In this document: positions 40,363-47,961 of the stretch, one piece after another | Numbering within the stretch: position 1 is the stretch's first letter | Layout: every line of letters begins with the position of its first letter | Virus record (IMG/VR): IMGVR_UViG_3300008952_000005 | Coordinates: 113,461 to 177,460 of that record | From: a virus | DNA length: 64,000 nt | Strand: one strand, 5' to 3' | The notes under the pieces: model-generated | The model's input: the letters and a program-made list of their open reading frames with translations, nothing else | Database searches by the model: none | Told to the model about the DNA's origin: nothing | Position numbers and translations under genes: made by a program

Positions 40363-40812
40363 TTATTTAACGTCTATTGTTTTTAGTTTCTTTTCTTCTG
40401 GAATAATCTTCTCCATAGAAACTTTTAACAGTCCATCTTTCAGTTCAGCACCTTTGACTTTTACGTCATTAGCGATTGTGAAAGACCTTTTAAAGTATCT
40501 TTTAGAGATACCTTTATGTATTACTTCACCGTCTTCATCCTTGTCGGAAGCTTTATCTTCCTTCTTGGTTTCAATAGTTAGCATACCGTTTTCAACATTG
40601 ACAGTAATGTCTTTCTTGTTGAATCCAGCTAATGCAACTTCAATATCGTAAGTATTCTTACCTGACTTAACTATATTGTATGGTGGGTAACTAGGTTGTA
40701 TATCGTTAATGAAATCGTCATCAAACATTGAACCGAAATGGTCAAAGATTGAATCAAATCCAACCGATACTGGTCTTAACCTGTTAAAAATAGATAATGC
40801 TTTATTGGTCAT
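40363..40812 (-). CDS. Small heat-shock protein Hsp20 (IbpA-like)
   Basis: A 149-aa alpha-crystallin chaperone that holds unfolded proteins. The crystallin domain covers about residues 43-140: Y-D-I-E-V-A-L-A-G-F, D-I-T-V-N-V-E-N-G-M-L-T-I, and the A-x-x-x-x-G-L-L-K-V motif (A-E-L-K-D-G-L-L-K-V). A strong AAAGGAGG site precedes the ATG. The gene is bounded by a terminator and by a long structured leader, so it may be independently regulated. Confidence 0.95.
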   Translation of the reverse strand: MTNKALSIFNRLRPVSVGFDSIFDHFGSMFDDDFINDIQPSYPPYNIVKSGKNTYDIEVALAGFNKKDITVNVENGMLTIETKKEDKASDKDEDGEVIHKGISKRYFKRSFTIANDVKVKGAELKDGLLKVSMEKIIPEEKKLKTIDVK

Positions 40813-40826
40813 AAAAACCTCCTTTT

Positions 40827-41145
40827 ATTAAGCAAAGTTATCGTTTATGAGTCCCTTAATGGCAACTCACTACTACTTATATATGTAGTTTCCTACAATA
40901 TACAAGTAGCGCCGATGGATTTATTTTTAATAGTATGAATCCACCAAAATATCTATCGTAGTGTCCGCTATTGGTATTGAAACCTTTGGACCTTCTATGG
41001 GTTTTAGAGTCTCCCCAAACTCCCACAAAACTCGTAATTCATTGAGGTTTTGTTATAGTAGACCTCAAACTACTACCAACTTTCAGATATTAAATCTGCA
41101 GGTGTTGGCACCCTTCCACGCCCCAGGACTTATGAACTGCCTGGT
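40827..41145 (-). ncRNA. Unidentified large structured RNA or long structured leader of hsp20
   Basis: The 40813-41178 gap has no convincing ORF but is dense in structure on the minus strand. In transcript order: CCAGG/CCTGG hairpin (41124-41145), CAGAT/ATCTG hairpin (41084-41098), an H-type pseudoknot (TAGTAG 41070-41075 with CTACTA 41056-41061; TTGAGGT 41062-41068 with ACCTCAA 41042-41048), GTTTT/AAAAC and GAGT/ACTC helices (about 41007-41033), a TGGATT/AATCCA helix near 40916-40945, a 16-bp hairpin closed by a GAAA tetraloop (40873-40909), and a second pseudoknot (TGAGT/ACTCA interleaved with ATTAAG/CTTAAT, 40827-40869) ending 5 nt before the hsp20 ribosome site. The GAAA loop appears only on this strand. 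It could be a cis-regulator of hsp20 or a free RNA. Confidence 0.6.
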
Positions 41146-41178
41146 ATAATATATTTATTCAAGCACAGGCGTGTAATT

Positions 41179-41382
41179 CTATAATCTTGCTTCTCTTAAT
41201 TTCTGCCTCTTTTTGGCGTTCTTGATACCCTCTTTTTTCTTTTCTCTTTTAATTTCAGATGGTTTTCTATAGTATTGTTTTAATTTATACTCTTTTAATA
41301 AACCTGCTTTAAGTACTTTTTTCTTAAGCACTCTCATTGCTTTCTCTACATTACCGTGTCTTACTTCTACTGTTATACTCAT
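41179..41382 (-). CDS. rpsU: Ribosomal protein bS21
   Basis: A 67-aa bS21 homolog: N-terminal V-E-V-R-H-G-N-V-E-K-A-M-R-V-L-K-K-K, then the basic helix with Y-Y-R-K-P-S-E-I-K-R-E-K-K-K. S21 helps the 30S subunit start translation. Phage copies are known from marine T4-like phages and may bias host ribosomes towards phage mRNA. Upstream of the structured RNA and hsp20. Confidence 0.93.
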   Translation of the reverse strand: MSITVEVRHGNVEKAMRVLKKKVLKAGLLKEYKLKQYYRKPSEIKREKKKEGIKNAKKRQKLREARL

Positions 41383-41570
41383 AATTTATCACTCTTTTCC
41401 TTTAACAAATCCTTAATTGGATCTGATAAATTTTCTACTTTAATTCTTTCACCTACTGCAACATCTTTCGCTGTTTTTAATTTCATCATTATTTGGTCTT
41501 CAGGTGTAGTAAAATTACTAATCTTATTCTTCTCTAATATCTTCAAAACTTCTTTTTTAGTATGTGCCAT
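41379..41570 (-). CDS. Hypothetical small protein
   Basis: A 63-aa charged helical protein starting MAHTKKEVLK, overlapping bS21 by 4 nt (ATGA). No recognised domain. Confidence 0.5.
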   Translation of the reverse strand: MAHTKKEVLKILEKNKISNFTTPEDQIMMKLKTAKDVAVGERIKVENLSDPIKDLLKEKSDKL

Positions 41571-41728
41571 TAAAGTATCTTTAATAAAATTATTGTTTGC
41601 ATAACTAACAAAATAATTGGAAGTATAGTTCTAATTAATTCCATTGTATGGTTATGTTTATCTAAAAATCTTTCTAACTTATTTCTCTTCTCTTCTCTCT
41701 TCTTATATTCACTATAAAAATCGTTCAT
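41570..41728 (-). CDS. 52-aa small protein with C-terminal TM helix
   Basis: A minus-strand ORF (MNDFYSEYKK...) with a charged helical N-terminal half and a hydrophobic C-terminal segment (I-L-P-I-I-L-L-V-M), so tail-anchored. Its ATG is one base from the upstream stop, and its TAA overlaps the next ATG. Confidence 0.5.
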   Translation of the reverse strand: MNDFYSEYKKREEKRNKLERFLDKHNHTMELIRTILPIILLVMQTIILLKIL

Positions 41729-42436
41729 TTAACTTGCCTCCTTTTTATAAAATCCGTTTTTATTTTTTCCATAAGCAGTAACACAATTTCTTATTCCTAA
41801 ATCGTGTAATACATATTGAATTTCTTTTAACTTTTTAATTTCTTCTTCGTTTAATGTTGCAATTTCATTTATTAATAATCTAGGATTAAGATAACCTTCC
41901 GAATTTCTGATATAAGTACTATCAAAATAAGGTTTAAAATTATCAATAGTATCTTTTGGTAATGGAATAGTAAATCTTTTAGATTTTGGATTGTTTGGTT
42001 CCTCTTTTGTTTTTAATTTATTACGATACATTGTCATATCATCTATCATCATAATCCATAATTTATACATATGTTTGTGATATACAGGTTCTCCGTTATC
42101 ATTATAAAATGGAGCAGTTATAAAAATATATTCATCAGGAAGTTTTTTTGCATAAAATTTTGCCCAATATTGTTTCCAATTTAATGAAATAGCTCCGTCG
42201 GAATTGGTGTGCCAAAGCGTTTGTAATTTCATATCAACTGTAATTATTTTATTATCTAATTTATATGTCATATCAATTGAAGCAAACCAATTTTTTAATA
42301 CATTATATATTCTATCATTGTATATTCTTTCTAATACTTTTTTACCAACATCTTCTCCATAATGTCCCATAATGGCTTTTGCCTTTTCGTCAATTGGTTT
42401 ATCCCAATTTTTAATTGCTTCTAAACTTCTATTCAT
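41729..42436 (-). CDS. Hypothetical protein, 235 aa
   Basis: An alpha/beta protein I cannot name. It has V-D-M-K-L-Q-T-L-W-H-T and Y-I-F-I-T-A-P-F-Y segments; an acidic residue pattern (D-x-K after a beta strand, E-Y-I-F-I) could suggest a nuclease-like fold, but this is speculative. I prefer the ATG at 42436 (MNRSLEA): the longer frame to 42475 runs through a strong hairpin (42464-42487). Confidence 0.6.
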   Translation of the reverse strand: MNRSLEAIKNWDKPIDEKAKAIMGHYGEDVGKKVLERIYNDRIYNVLKNWFASIDMTYKLDNKIITVDMKLQTLWHTNSDGAISLNWKQYWAKFYAKKLPDEYIFITAPFYNDNGEPVYHKHMYKLWIMMIDDMTMYRNKLKTKEEPNNPKSKRFTIPLPKDTIDNFKPYFDSTYIRNSEGYLNPRLLINEIATLNEEEIKKLKEIQYVLHDLGIRNCVTAYGKNKNGFYKKEAS

Positions 42437-42463
42437 AATCAAATTCTTTCTAGTGTAGTTAGT

Positions 42464-42487
42464 GAAGCGGAGCACTACCTCCGCTTC
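42464..42487 (-). repeat. Perfect 9-bp inverted repeat between two genes
   Basis: GAAGCGGAG - 6-nt loop - CTCCGCTTC, flanked by an outer TAGTGTA/TACACTA dyad (about 42451-42500). No T run follows, so it is not a standard terminator. It may be an RNA processing or stability element after the AAA ATPase gene. Confidence 0.7.
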
Positions 42488-42514
42488 AGGACTTTACACT
42501 ATGATTGAGAGTTT

Positions 42515-43741
42515 TTAAATATGAGCTGATGTATCATTGTCTGATTCAGCAGCGTCATCTTTTGAGTCACTCTCATCCTCTTTCACTTGGTCAGCTACTT
42601 CTTGTTTTCTTTGGTCTTCAGCAATTGTTTCTGCTGTAGCACCTCCGTCAACTTTAGAATATAACTCTACAAATGAATTCTTTGTATCTTCATCAAATCT
42701 ATTAGTACATACTTCAATTGATTTTACTTTATCTTTAAAGATAGTAAATGCTTGAACTATGTGGACTAATCTTCTTGTTGAGATAATCTCATCTACGCCT
42801 CCGTCAAAGAAAGTTTTTCTTATAACGTCTGCCCAAGTGACTAACTTTTTACAGAAGTCTTTATCTTTTTTTCCACTTCTTTCAAGAGTTTTAATTAAGA
42901 TTTTTTCTTCAATCTTAACACTTGGATATTTCTGTTCAAATGTAATCGGAAATCTTTCTAAAAATGCTTCGTTAAGCACGTTAGTTCCGATAAATTTTCC
43001 GTCTTCACTACCTTGTCCTTTAGTATTAGCAGTAGCAATCACGTTGAATCCGTCGGCAGGTTTCACGAATTTATTAATCTTCTTAACAAAGATTCCAGAA
43101 CCTTCAAGAATTGGTTGTAAACACATTATCTTATTACTTGCAAGGTCTATCTCATCAAGTAAAAGAATTGCGCCTCTTTCCATTGCTTCTATAACAGGTC
43201 CGTTTTGCCAAACAGTTTGACCTTCTCTTAATCTATAACCGCCGAGCAAGTCATCTTCGTCTGTTTCAATTGTTATATTGACTCTAATCATTTCTCGTCT
43301 GTTTTCGGCACAAGCTTGGGTAACTCCCATAGTCTTACCGTTTCCTGAAAGTCCTGTAATAAAAACAGGATAGAACATTCTGGATTTGACGATTGATTTT
43401 AAGTCAGGATAATTACCAAATGATACGAATACTGAATCTTTTTTAGGAACAATATCGCCTGTCAAAGAGGAAACAATATAAGCTGCTTCACTTACTTTAT
43501 TATCTTTAACGGTTTCAGTTTTAGAAACTTTTGTTTCTTCTGAAACTTTATCATCTATGTTTGGTAATTTAAATAAACCTCTATCTACACGATAAAGTTT
43601 ATTTTTTGTTAACCATTGTGGTTCGTACTTATGACCAAATTCTTTATTGGCTTGTACTAAATCAGCAAGTGTTAACTCAACTTTGTTTGGAAACAACTTC
43701 TTAGCGTGTTTAACAAAGTCTATTTGTTTCTGATTTAACAT
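42515..43741 (-). CDS. AAA+ ATPase, MoxR/CobS-like
   Basis: A 408-aa AAA_5-type ATPase. Walker A is G-L-S-G-N-G-K-T, Walker B A-I-L-L-L-D-E-I-D. Marine T4-like phages carry this gene as cobS-like, though it probably acts with the VWA protein encoded just upstream as a MoxR-type chaperone. I chose the ATG at 43741 (MLNQKQ), because AAAGGA lies 12 nt before it. The C-terminus is acidic (D-E-S-D-S-K-D-D-A-A-E). It has its own early promoter. Confidence 0.82.
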   Translation of the reverse strand: MLNQKQIDFVKHAKKLFPNKVELTLADLVQANKEFGHKYEPQWLTKNKLYRVDRGLFKLPNIDDKVSEETKVSKTETVKDNKVSEAAYIVSSLTGDIVPKKDSVFVSFGNYPDLKSIVKSRMFYPVFITGLSGNGKTMGVTQACAENRREMIRVNITIETDEDDLLGGYRLREGQTVWQNGPVIEAMERGAILLLDEIDLASNKIMCLQPILEGSGIFVKKINKFVKPADGFNVIATANTKGQGSEDGKFIGTNVLNEAFLERFPITFEQKYPSVKIEEKILIKTLERSGKKDKDFCKKLVTWADVIRKTFFDGGVDEIISTRRLVHIVQAFTIFKDKVKSIEVCTNRFDEDTKNSFVELYSKVDGGATAETIAEDQRKQEVADQVKEDESDSKDDAAESDNDTSAHI

Positions 43742-43779
43742 AGTGTTTTCACGTCCTTTCATCATTATATTATAAGTAT

Positions 43780-43808
43780 ATTATACAGGAATTTTTTAGA
43801 AAAGTCAA
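43780..43808 (-). promoter_or_regulatory. Early-type promoter for the AAA ATPase
   Basis: TTGACT (43803-43808), 17-nt spacer, TATAAT (43780-43785), minus strand. Confidence 0.8.
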
Positions 43809-43848
43809 TATATAAAATACCCTTATTTTTCAATGTTTTTTTCATTGT

Positions 43849-46170
43849 TTATGCGACCTCCGCTATAAATTTGTTTAAAACTACTCTTGAAACTAGTCGA
43901 TTCTTCATACTCTTACCGAAGATTCTTTTTAATTCAGCACCAGTTCCTTTCTTAATAGTAGCGTCTTGTAAATTAAAGTTCTCAATATGCATTTTCTTAC
44001 CGTTTAATAAGAAATACTTGTCATAACCGTTTTGTTTTACATCAGCAGCGTTTTCAGTTCTAAATTGTTTTAACATTTTCATTTTCTTTTTTTCTTTATC
44101 TTCATAATCAGTATATGCACCGATAAATCTATCCATATCCCAACGTCTAATTCTTTTAACTATGTAGAAACCGACTATTGTAGGGTTGTAATCTTTTTTA
44201 ATCATATCTAATAATGTATCGGTCATAGCACTACCGTACCAACCGTCTGTTAAAACTATCTTTTTATTCTTATGTGTAATAACTACTTTAGATTCATAAT
44301 CAATACTTCTTTTTAAATAATTATGTCCTTTTTGTTTTGCGTCTTTAATATCATATTCATCAATTCTTCTAGTAGGTTTATCTGGTATAGGTATTATTTG
44401 ATTATGTCTGAAACTGTTGGCACCTCCGTCAGTTAAAGTAATAAAAGTAAGTTTTTCAACTTTATATTTATTTTGAAATTCTGGTATTAAGTTATTACAT
44501 ACTATCAATGCTTCATTTAAAGGAGTATTTCCTAAATAGTATTTGTCTGGTATATTATAGTTATTTCCTTTTGGATATTCCATTGAGTCTCTTCTTCCCC
44601 AACGTTGGTCATAATCTTTTGCCATATGAAATAAGTATAATAATGCTTCTTCAAATTCATTTTTTTTCATTCTATGACTAACACAATTTACTAATTTAAA
44701 TTCATCAAAAGCAAAATCACCGTACTTATAATTCCAATATTGTTTATCTCTTTCACTTGAATCTCTTTCACTTGTAAAAAAGTATACTTCAAATGGTATA
44801 TTAACTTTTCTAGTAAATTCAACTAGGTTAATTAATTGATTAACAGTATCAGCAATACAATCACTCATACTACCTGACCAATCTAATAACATTATCATAC
44901 CGTGGTTCTTACCGTCTGGTATAATAGTCATTCTTTTAAATATGTCTTCACTAAATTTGTAATTTCTTAATTTTAAAGGATCAATAACTCCTGTTTTATC
45001 AGTACTTGCTCTCTTATAAGCACTAGCAGCTTTTTTCATTTCAAATTCTTTAACAAGATACATAACTGTTTTCTTGTTTTCAGTTCTAAATTTTTTAAAC
45101 TTATCTAACAACCATCTTTTATATTCCAATGTACCTTCTGGATAACTTTTCATTGACTCATTAATATGTTTTCTGAAATCGTTTATAAAAGTTTTATATG
45201 ATACTAAACATTGTTTAAGATTTGGTTTAGGTAATGTTCCATATACATAAGAAGTTTTTTTATCTAACAACTGTTCTTTTTTCTGTTCAAAAGATTCATT
45301 TGTAATTGCTTTTAATTTTTTAGGTTTAGGGTCTCCGTCAGCACCTTTGGCGTGTTGTGTTGCTGTTTTTTCTTTTTCTTTTTTTTCTTCTTCTTCTTTA
45401 TCTTTTAAATCTTTATCAGTTGCTTTTTCTTCTGAATCTCTTTTATCATTTTTTTCATCTTGTTCATCTGGATTATCAGCACTTTCAGATTTTTGGTCTT
45501 GTTCTTTTTTATCTTCTGGATCAGTTGAGTCTTCATCTGATAATTCATAATTTTTAATTAATGGGTGGTCATCAAAGTCTGGTAATTTCTTCATTTGTTC
45601 AACTTGTTTTTTCTGCCAATTTAACATATCTTTAGCAACTCTAACAACGTCAGCAAAAGTTTTGATGGCGTCAACTTTTGCTAACCAATTGTTGTTATCG
45701 GGAGTAAATATAAATGGTATTCTGTTACTTGATTTACTTCTTAAATTAATCTTATCAATTAACATAAGTTCTTTATTTAAATCTTTGTTATTCATACCGA
45801 AGAAGTTTTGTTTTTCTAATATATCAAAACCGTTGATATAGTTTCTAACAACTCCTGGGTATTTCTTTTGAATTTTTTTATCTATTCTAGTATCTTCTAA
45901 TACATTAACGTAAGTTCTTAACTCATCATCATCTTGAATTTTTTTCCATCCGTCTTGTGGAGTAAATAATGCGTGGGCACATTCGTGAGCAATCAACATA
46001 TCATAAACATCACCGTGTGATTCTTTAAATATAGGAAGAGTTAACACACGAGTCTTTGTATTAAAACTTGCTGTTGAAACGTTGTTGTGTTGTATGATTA
46101 TATTTTCTGTTGCAATTAATTTAGCTAACTGACTTTTTGTATCTAAATTTATTGTAGTGCTTTTTTTCAT
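43849..46170 (-). CDS. CobT-like VWA protein with N-terminal HExxH motif
   Basis: A 773-aa protein. The N-terminal region has H-E-C-A-H (residues 62-66), a zinc-metallopeptidase-type motif. The middle (about 210-300) is a low-complexity acidic/basic linker. The C-terminal part is a von Willebrand A domain with the MIDAS motif D-W-S-G-S-M (about residues 429-434) and a later T-L-T-D-G-G. CobT proteins pair with AAA partners such as CobS, and the AAA gene is adjacent. The intact HExxH hints at a protease activity, which would be inference. An early promoter directly precedes it, with only a very short leader. Confidence 0.8.
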   Translation of the reverse strand: MKKSTTINLDTKSQLAKLIATENIIIQHNNVSTASFNTKTRVLTLPIFKESHGDVYDMLIAHECAHALFTPQDGWKKIQDDDELRTYVNVLEDTRIDKKIQKKYPGVVRNYINGFDILEKQNFFGMNNKDLNKELMLIDKINLRSKSSNRIPFIFTPDNNNWLAKVDAIKTFADVVRVAKDMLNWQKKQVEQMKKLPDFDDHPLIKNYELSDEDSTDPEDKKEQDQKSESADNPDEQDEKNDKRDSEEKATDKDLKDKEEEEKKEKEKTATQHAKGADGDPKPKKLKAITNESFEQKKEQLLDKKTSYVYGTLPKPNLKQCLVSYKTFINDFRKHINESMKSYPEGTLEYKRWLLDKFKKFRTENKKTVMYLVKEFEMKKAASAYKRASTDKTGVIDPLKLRNYKFSEDIFKRMTIIPDGKNHGMIMLLDWSGSMSDCIADTVNQLINLVEFTRKVNIPFEVYFFTSERDSSERDKQYWNYKYGDFAFDEFKLVNCVSHRMKKNEFEEALLYLFHMAKDYDQRWGRRDSMEYPKGNNYNIPDKYYLGNTPLNEALIVCNNLIPEFQNKYKVEKLTFITLTDGGANSFRHNQIIPIPDKPTRRIDEYDIKDAKQKGHNYLKRSIDYESKVVITHKNKKIVLTDGWYGSAMTDTLLDMIKKDYNPTIVGFYIVKRIRRWDMDRFIGAYTDYEDKEKKKMKMLKQFRTENAADVKQNGYDKYFLLNGKKMHIENFNLQDATIKKGTGAELKRIFGKSMKNRLVSRVVLNKFIAEVA

Positions 46171-46181
46171 AGTATGTATAT

Positions 46182-46210
46182 ATAATACAGGAAAAAATCG
46201 GGAAAGTCAA
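46182..46210 (-). promoter_or_regulatory. Early-type promoter for the VWA gene
   Basis: TTGACT (46205-46210), 17-nt spacer, TATTAT (46182-46187), minus strand. Expected start about 5 nt before the ATG. Confidence 0.75.
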
Positions 46211-46250
46211 GTGTTCATTTCCCCTTATTTTATGCGGCTTCCAGACGATC

Positions 46251-47402
46251 CTATTTCTGAAATATGAAAACTGGCTCATATTTTGCACCAGATTCTTGCG
46301 AGGATAACTGTAATTTGTATGTATCCGTGTGTGTAAATCCTTCTTCTACAGCGATTCGTACTGTATCATCTTCAAAGGTTTTATGTGATTTAATGTTCGC
46401 TACATTTAACCCCATATACTTACCTTTTTTTAATCCTATATATGCATTTTGTATAGTTGTTCTTAAAAAGCCATTGTTCCACTCTTCATTACCACTATAT
46501 TGATTAAATGATTGTCCTGCTTCATCACCATATTGTTCCCAATTGAAATAAGGTGGACTTGTAAATGCAAAATCTAAACTATTTTCTTTTGGAACAAAGG
46601 TTTCACTACCACACTTGTTTAAAAAGTAATGTCTATTCTCTCTACCAAAATCTTTCTTAATCTCTTTTAGTCCTTTAAATGTTAATTCAGCTGGATCAGT
46701 ACCTACATAGTTAATATCTGCTATAATTGCACCTAATATACGACCACCATATCCCATTGACATATCCCATACCATAGCACCTGGGTGGGCAAAATGTGAG
46801 TATAAACACGCCGCTGCTGTAGGTCTAAAATTAGATACACATTGAGTTCCTGTATATCTTCTTAATAAAGACCTCATAACACTTTCTGATTTATGTTTTG
46901 AAGCAGGAGATATTTCAGTTATTTCACCATATAAATTACTTGCAAGTGGCATTAAATCATCTACTGATACTTGACCAAAGAAACTACCTGTTAATAACTT
47001 ACGTATACCCTTTTTAAAATGCTCTTCATTTTCATATATCTCCATAGGTGTTCTCATTTTACCACAACGTATACCAAAACTATGTGGCATATATGACCAC
47101 GCTAAAGATAGACCTGTTTGATTTGGTTTAATAACTTTATCTTGCGTTAATAACCCCTTGAAATCTGTTGATTGTAATGTTTTAAATTGTGATTCTCTAT
47201 ACTGTTTATCTGTAGCATAATAAGGAAATCCTCTTTTCATCCAATACTCATAAACTTTATCAATATTAGATTGTAATTCTTCTTCGTCTTTAACTACACC
47301 TTTTAGGTTACCCTTACTAGTAATAAGGTCTTCACCCATTATCTCTACACCAAATGCTTCTAATGCATTTTTTGTATCAGTTCTATTTGTTAGTTTTTTC
47401 AT
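46251..47402 (-). CDS. DNA methyltransferase-like protein (SPPY), paralog of 29198-30427
   Basis: A 383-aa protein with a SAM-binding region W-D-M-S-M-G-Y-G-G-R (around residue 212) and catalytic motif F-T-S-P-P-Y-F-N (around residue 280). The order and spacing match the other SPPY protein in this window, so both descend from one family. Target unknown. It overlaps the deformylase gene by 20 nt. Confidence 0.75.
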   Translation of the reverse strand: MKKLTNRTDTKNALEAFGVEIMGEDLITSKGNLKGVVKDEEELQSNIDKVYEYWMKRGFPYYATDKQYRESQFKTLQSTDFKGLLTQDKVIKPNQTGLSLAWSYMPHSFGIRCGKMRTPMEIYENEEHFKKGIRKLLTGSFFGQVSVDDLMPLASNLYGEITEISPASKHKSESVMRSLLRRYTGTQCVSNFRPTAAACLYSHFAHPGAMVWDMSMGYGGRILGAIIADINYVGTDPAELTFKGLKEIKKDFGRENRHYFLNKCGSETFVPKENSLDFAFTSPPYFNWEQYGDEAGQSFNQYSGNEEWNNGFLRTTIQNAYIGLKKGKYMGLNVANIKSHKTFEDDTVRIAVEEGFTHTDTYKLQLSSQESGAKYEPVFIFQK

Positions 47403-47961
47403 TTCTTCTTTTTTGGTACGCCAACCACATCTTCTTTGCCTTTTTTTCTGCCATTTCCAACTTCATTTTACTTGCGTGTTCTGTAAAAGTTCTACCTAAC
47501 ATATGTTCATATTCGTGTTGGAATATTCTACTTATCATACCATCTAATTGTCCTTCTTTTAAATCACCATTTTCATCTGTATATTTTGCTACACATTTTC
47601 TAGGTCTTACTATTGATAAAAATAAAAATGGAAAAGTTAAACAACCTTCTTTCATTAATACTGTTTCTTTACTTGTACTAACTATCATAGGATTAAAACA
47701 AGTCATTTTTAAACCATTTTCTAATGATAAATGGTCACCTAATACAAACATATTAAATGGTAACCCTACTTGATTAGCAGATAAACCTATACCACCATAT
47801 CTTAACATTGATTTAAACATTAAATCTGATAGTTCTTTTCTATCTTTAAAATCGTGTTCTTTTAACATATCATCTGTAAAAGGTGCTATTGCTGATTTAA
47901 CTCTAGGGTCACTAGGTGGTATCAACTGTAAAAATCTTTCTTTCTTTGTTTCTTCTGGCAT
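47383..47961 (-). CDS. def: Peptide deformylase
   Basis: A 192-aa metalloenzyme that removes formyl from nascent Met. Motif I G-I-G-L-S-A-N-Q (around residue 57), motif II E-G-C-L-T-F-P (around 106), motif III H-E-Y-E-H (around 149) give the Cys/His/His metal site. Phage deformylases are known from marine T4-like phages. The C-terminal tail is basic. Confidence 0.95.
   Translation of the reverse strand: MPEETKKERFLQLIPPSDPRVKSAIAPFTDDMLKEHDFKDRKELSDLMFKSMLRYGGIGLSANQVGLPFNMFVLGDHLSLENGLKMTCFNPMIVSTSKETVLMKEGCLTFPFLFLSIVRPRKCVAKYTDENGDLKEGQLDGMISRIFQHEYEHMLGRTFTEHASKMKLEMAEKKAKKMWLAYQKRRNEKTNK

Noticed and set aside
40961-41149. 62-codon plus-strand ORF in the structured-RNA region
   Set aside because: Opposite to neighbouring genes, no ribosome site, and it covers the helices of the predicted RNA; most likely a chance frame.
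40813-41178. tmRNA or tRNA in the same region
   Set aside because: I found no tRNA-like T-arm with a TTCRANN loop, no CCA-type end and no tag ORF ending in two alanines.
45347-45557. Two overlapping plus-strand ORFs (Ser/Phe- and Leu/Phe-rich)
   Set aside because: They are antisense to the acidic low-complexity linker of the VWA gene; the composition is just the complement of GAA/GAT-rich codons.
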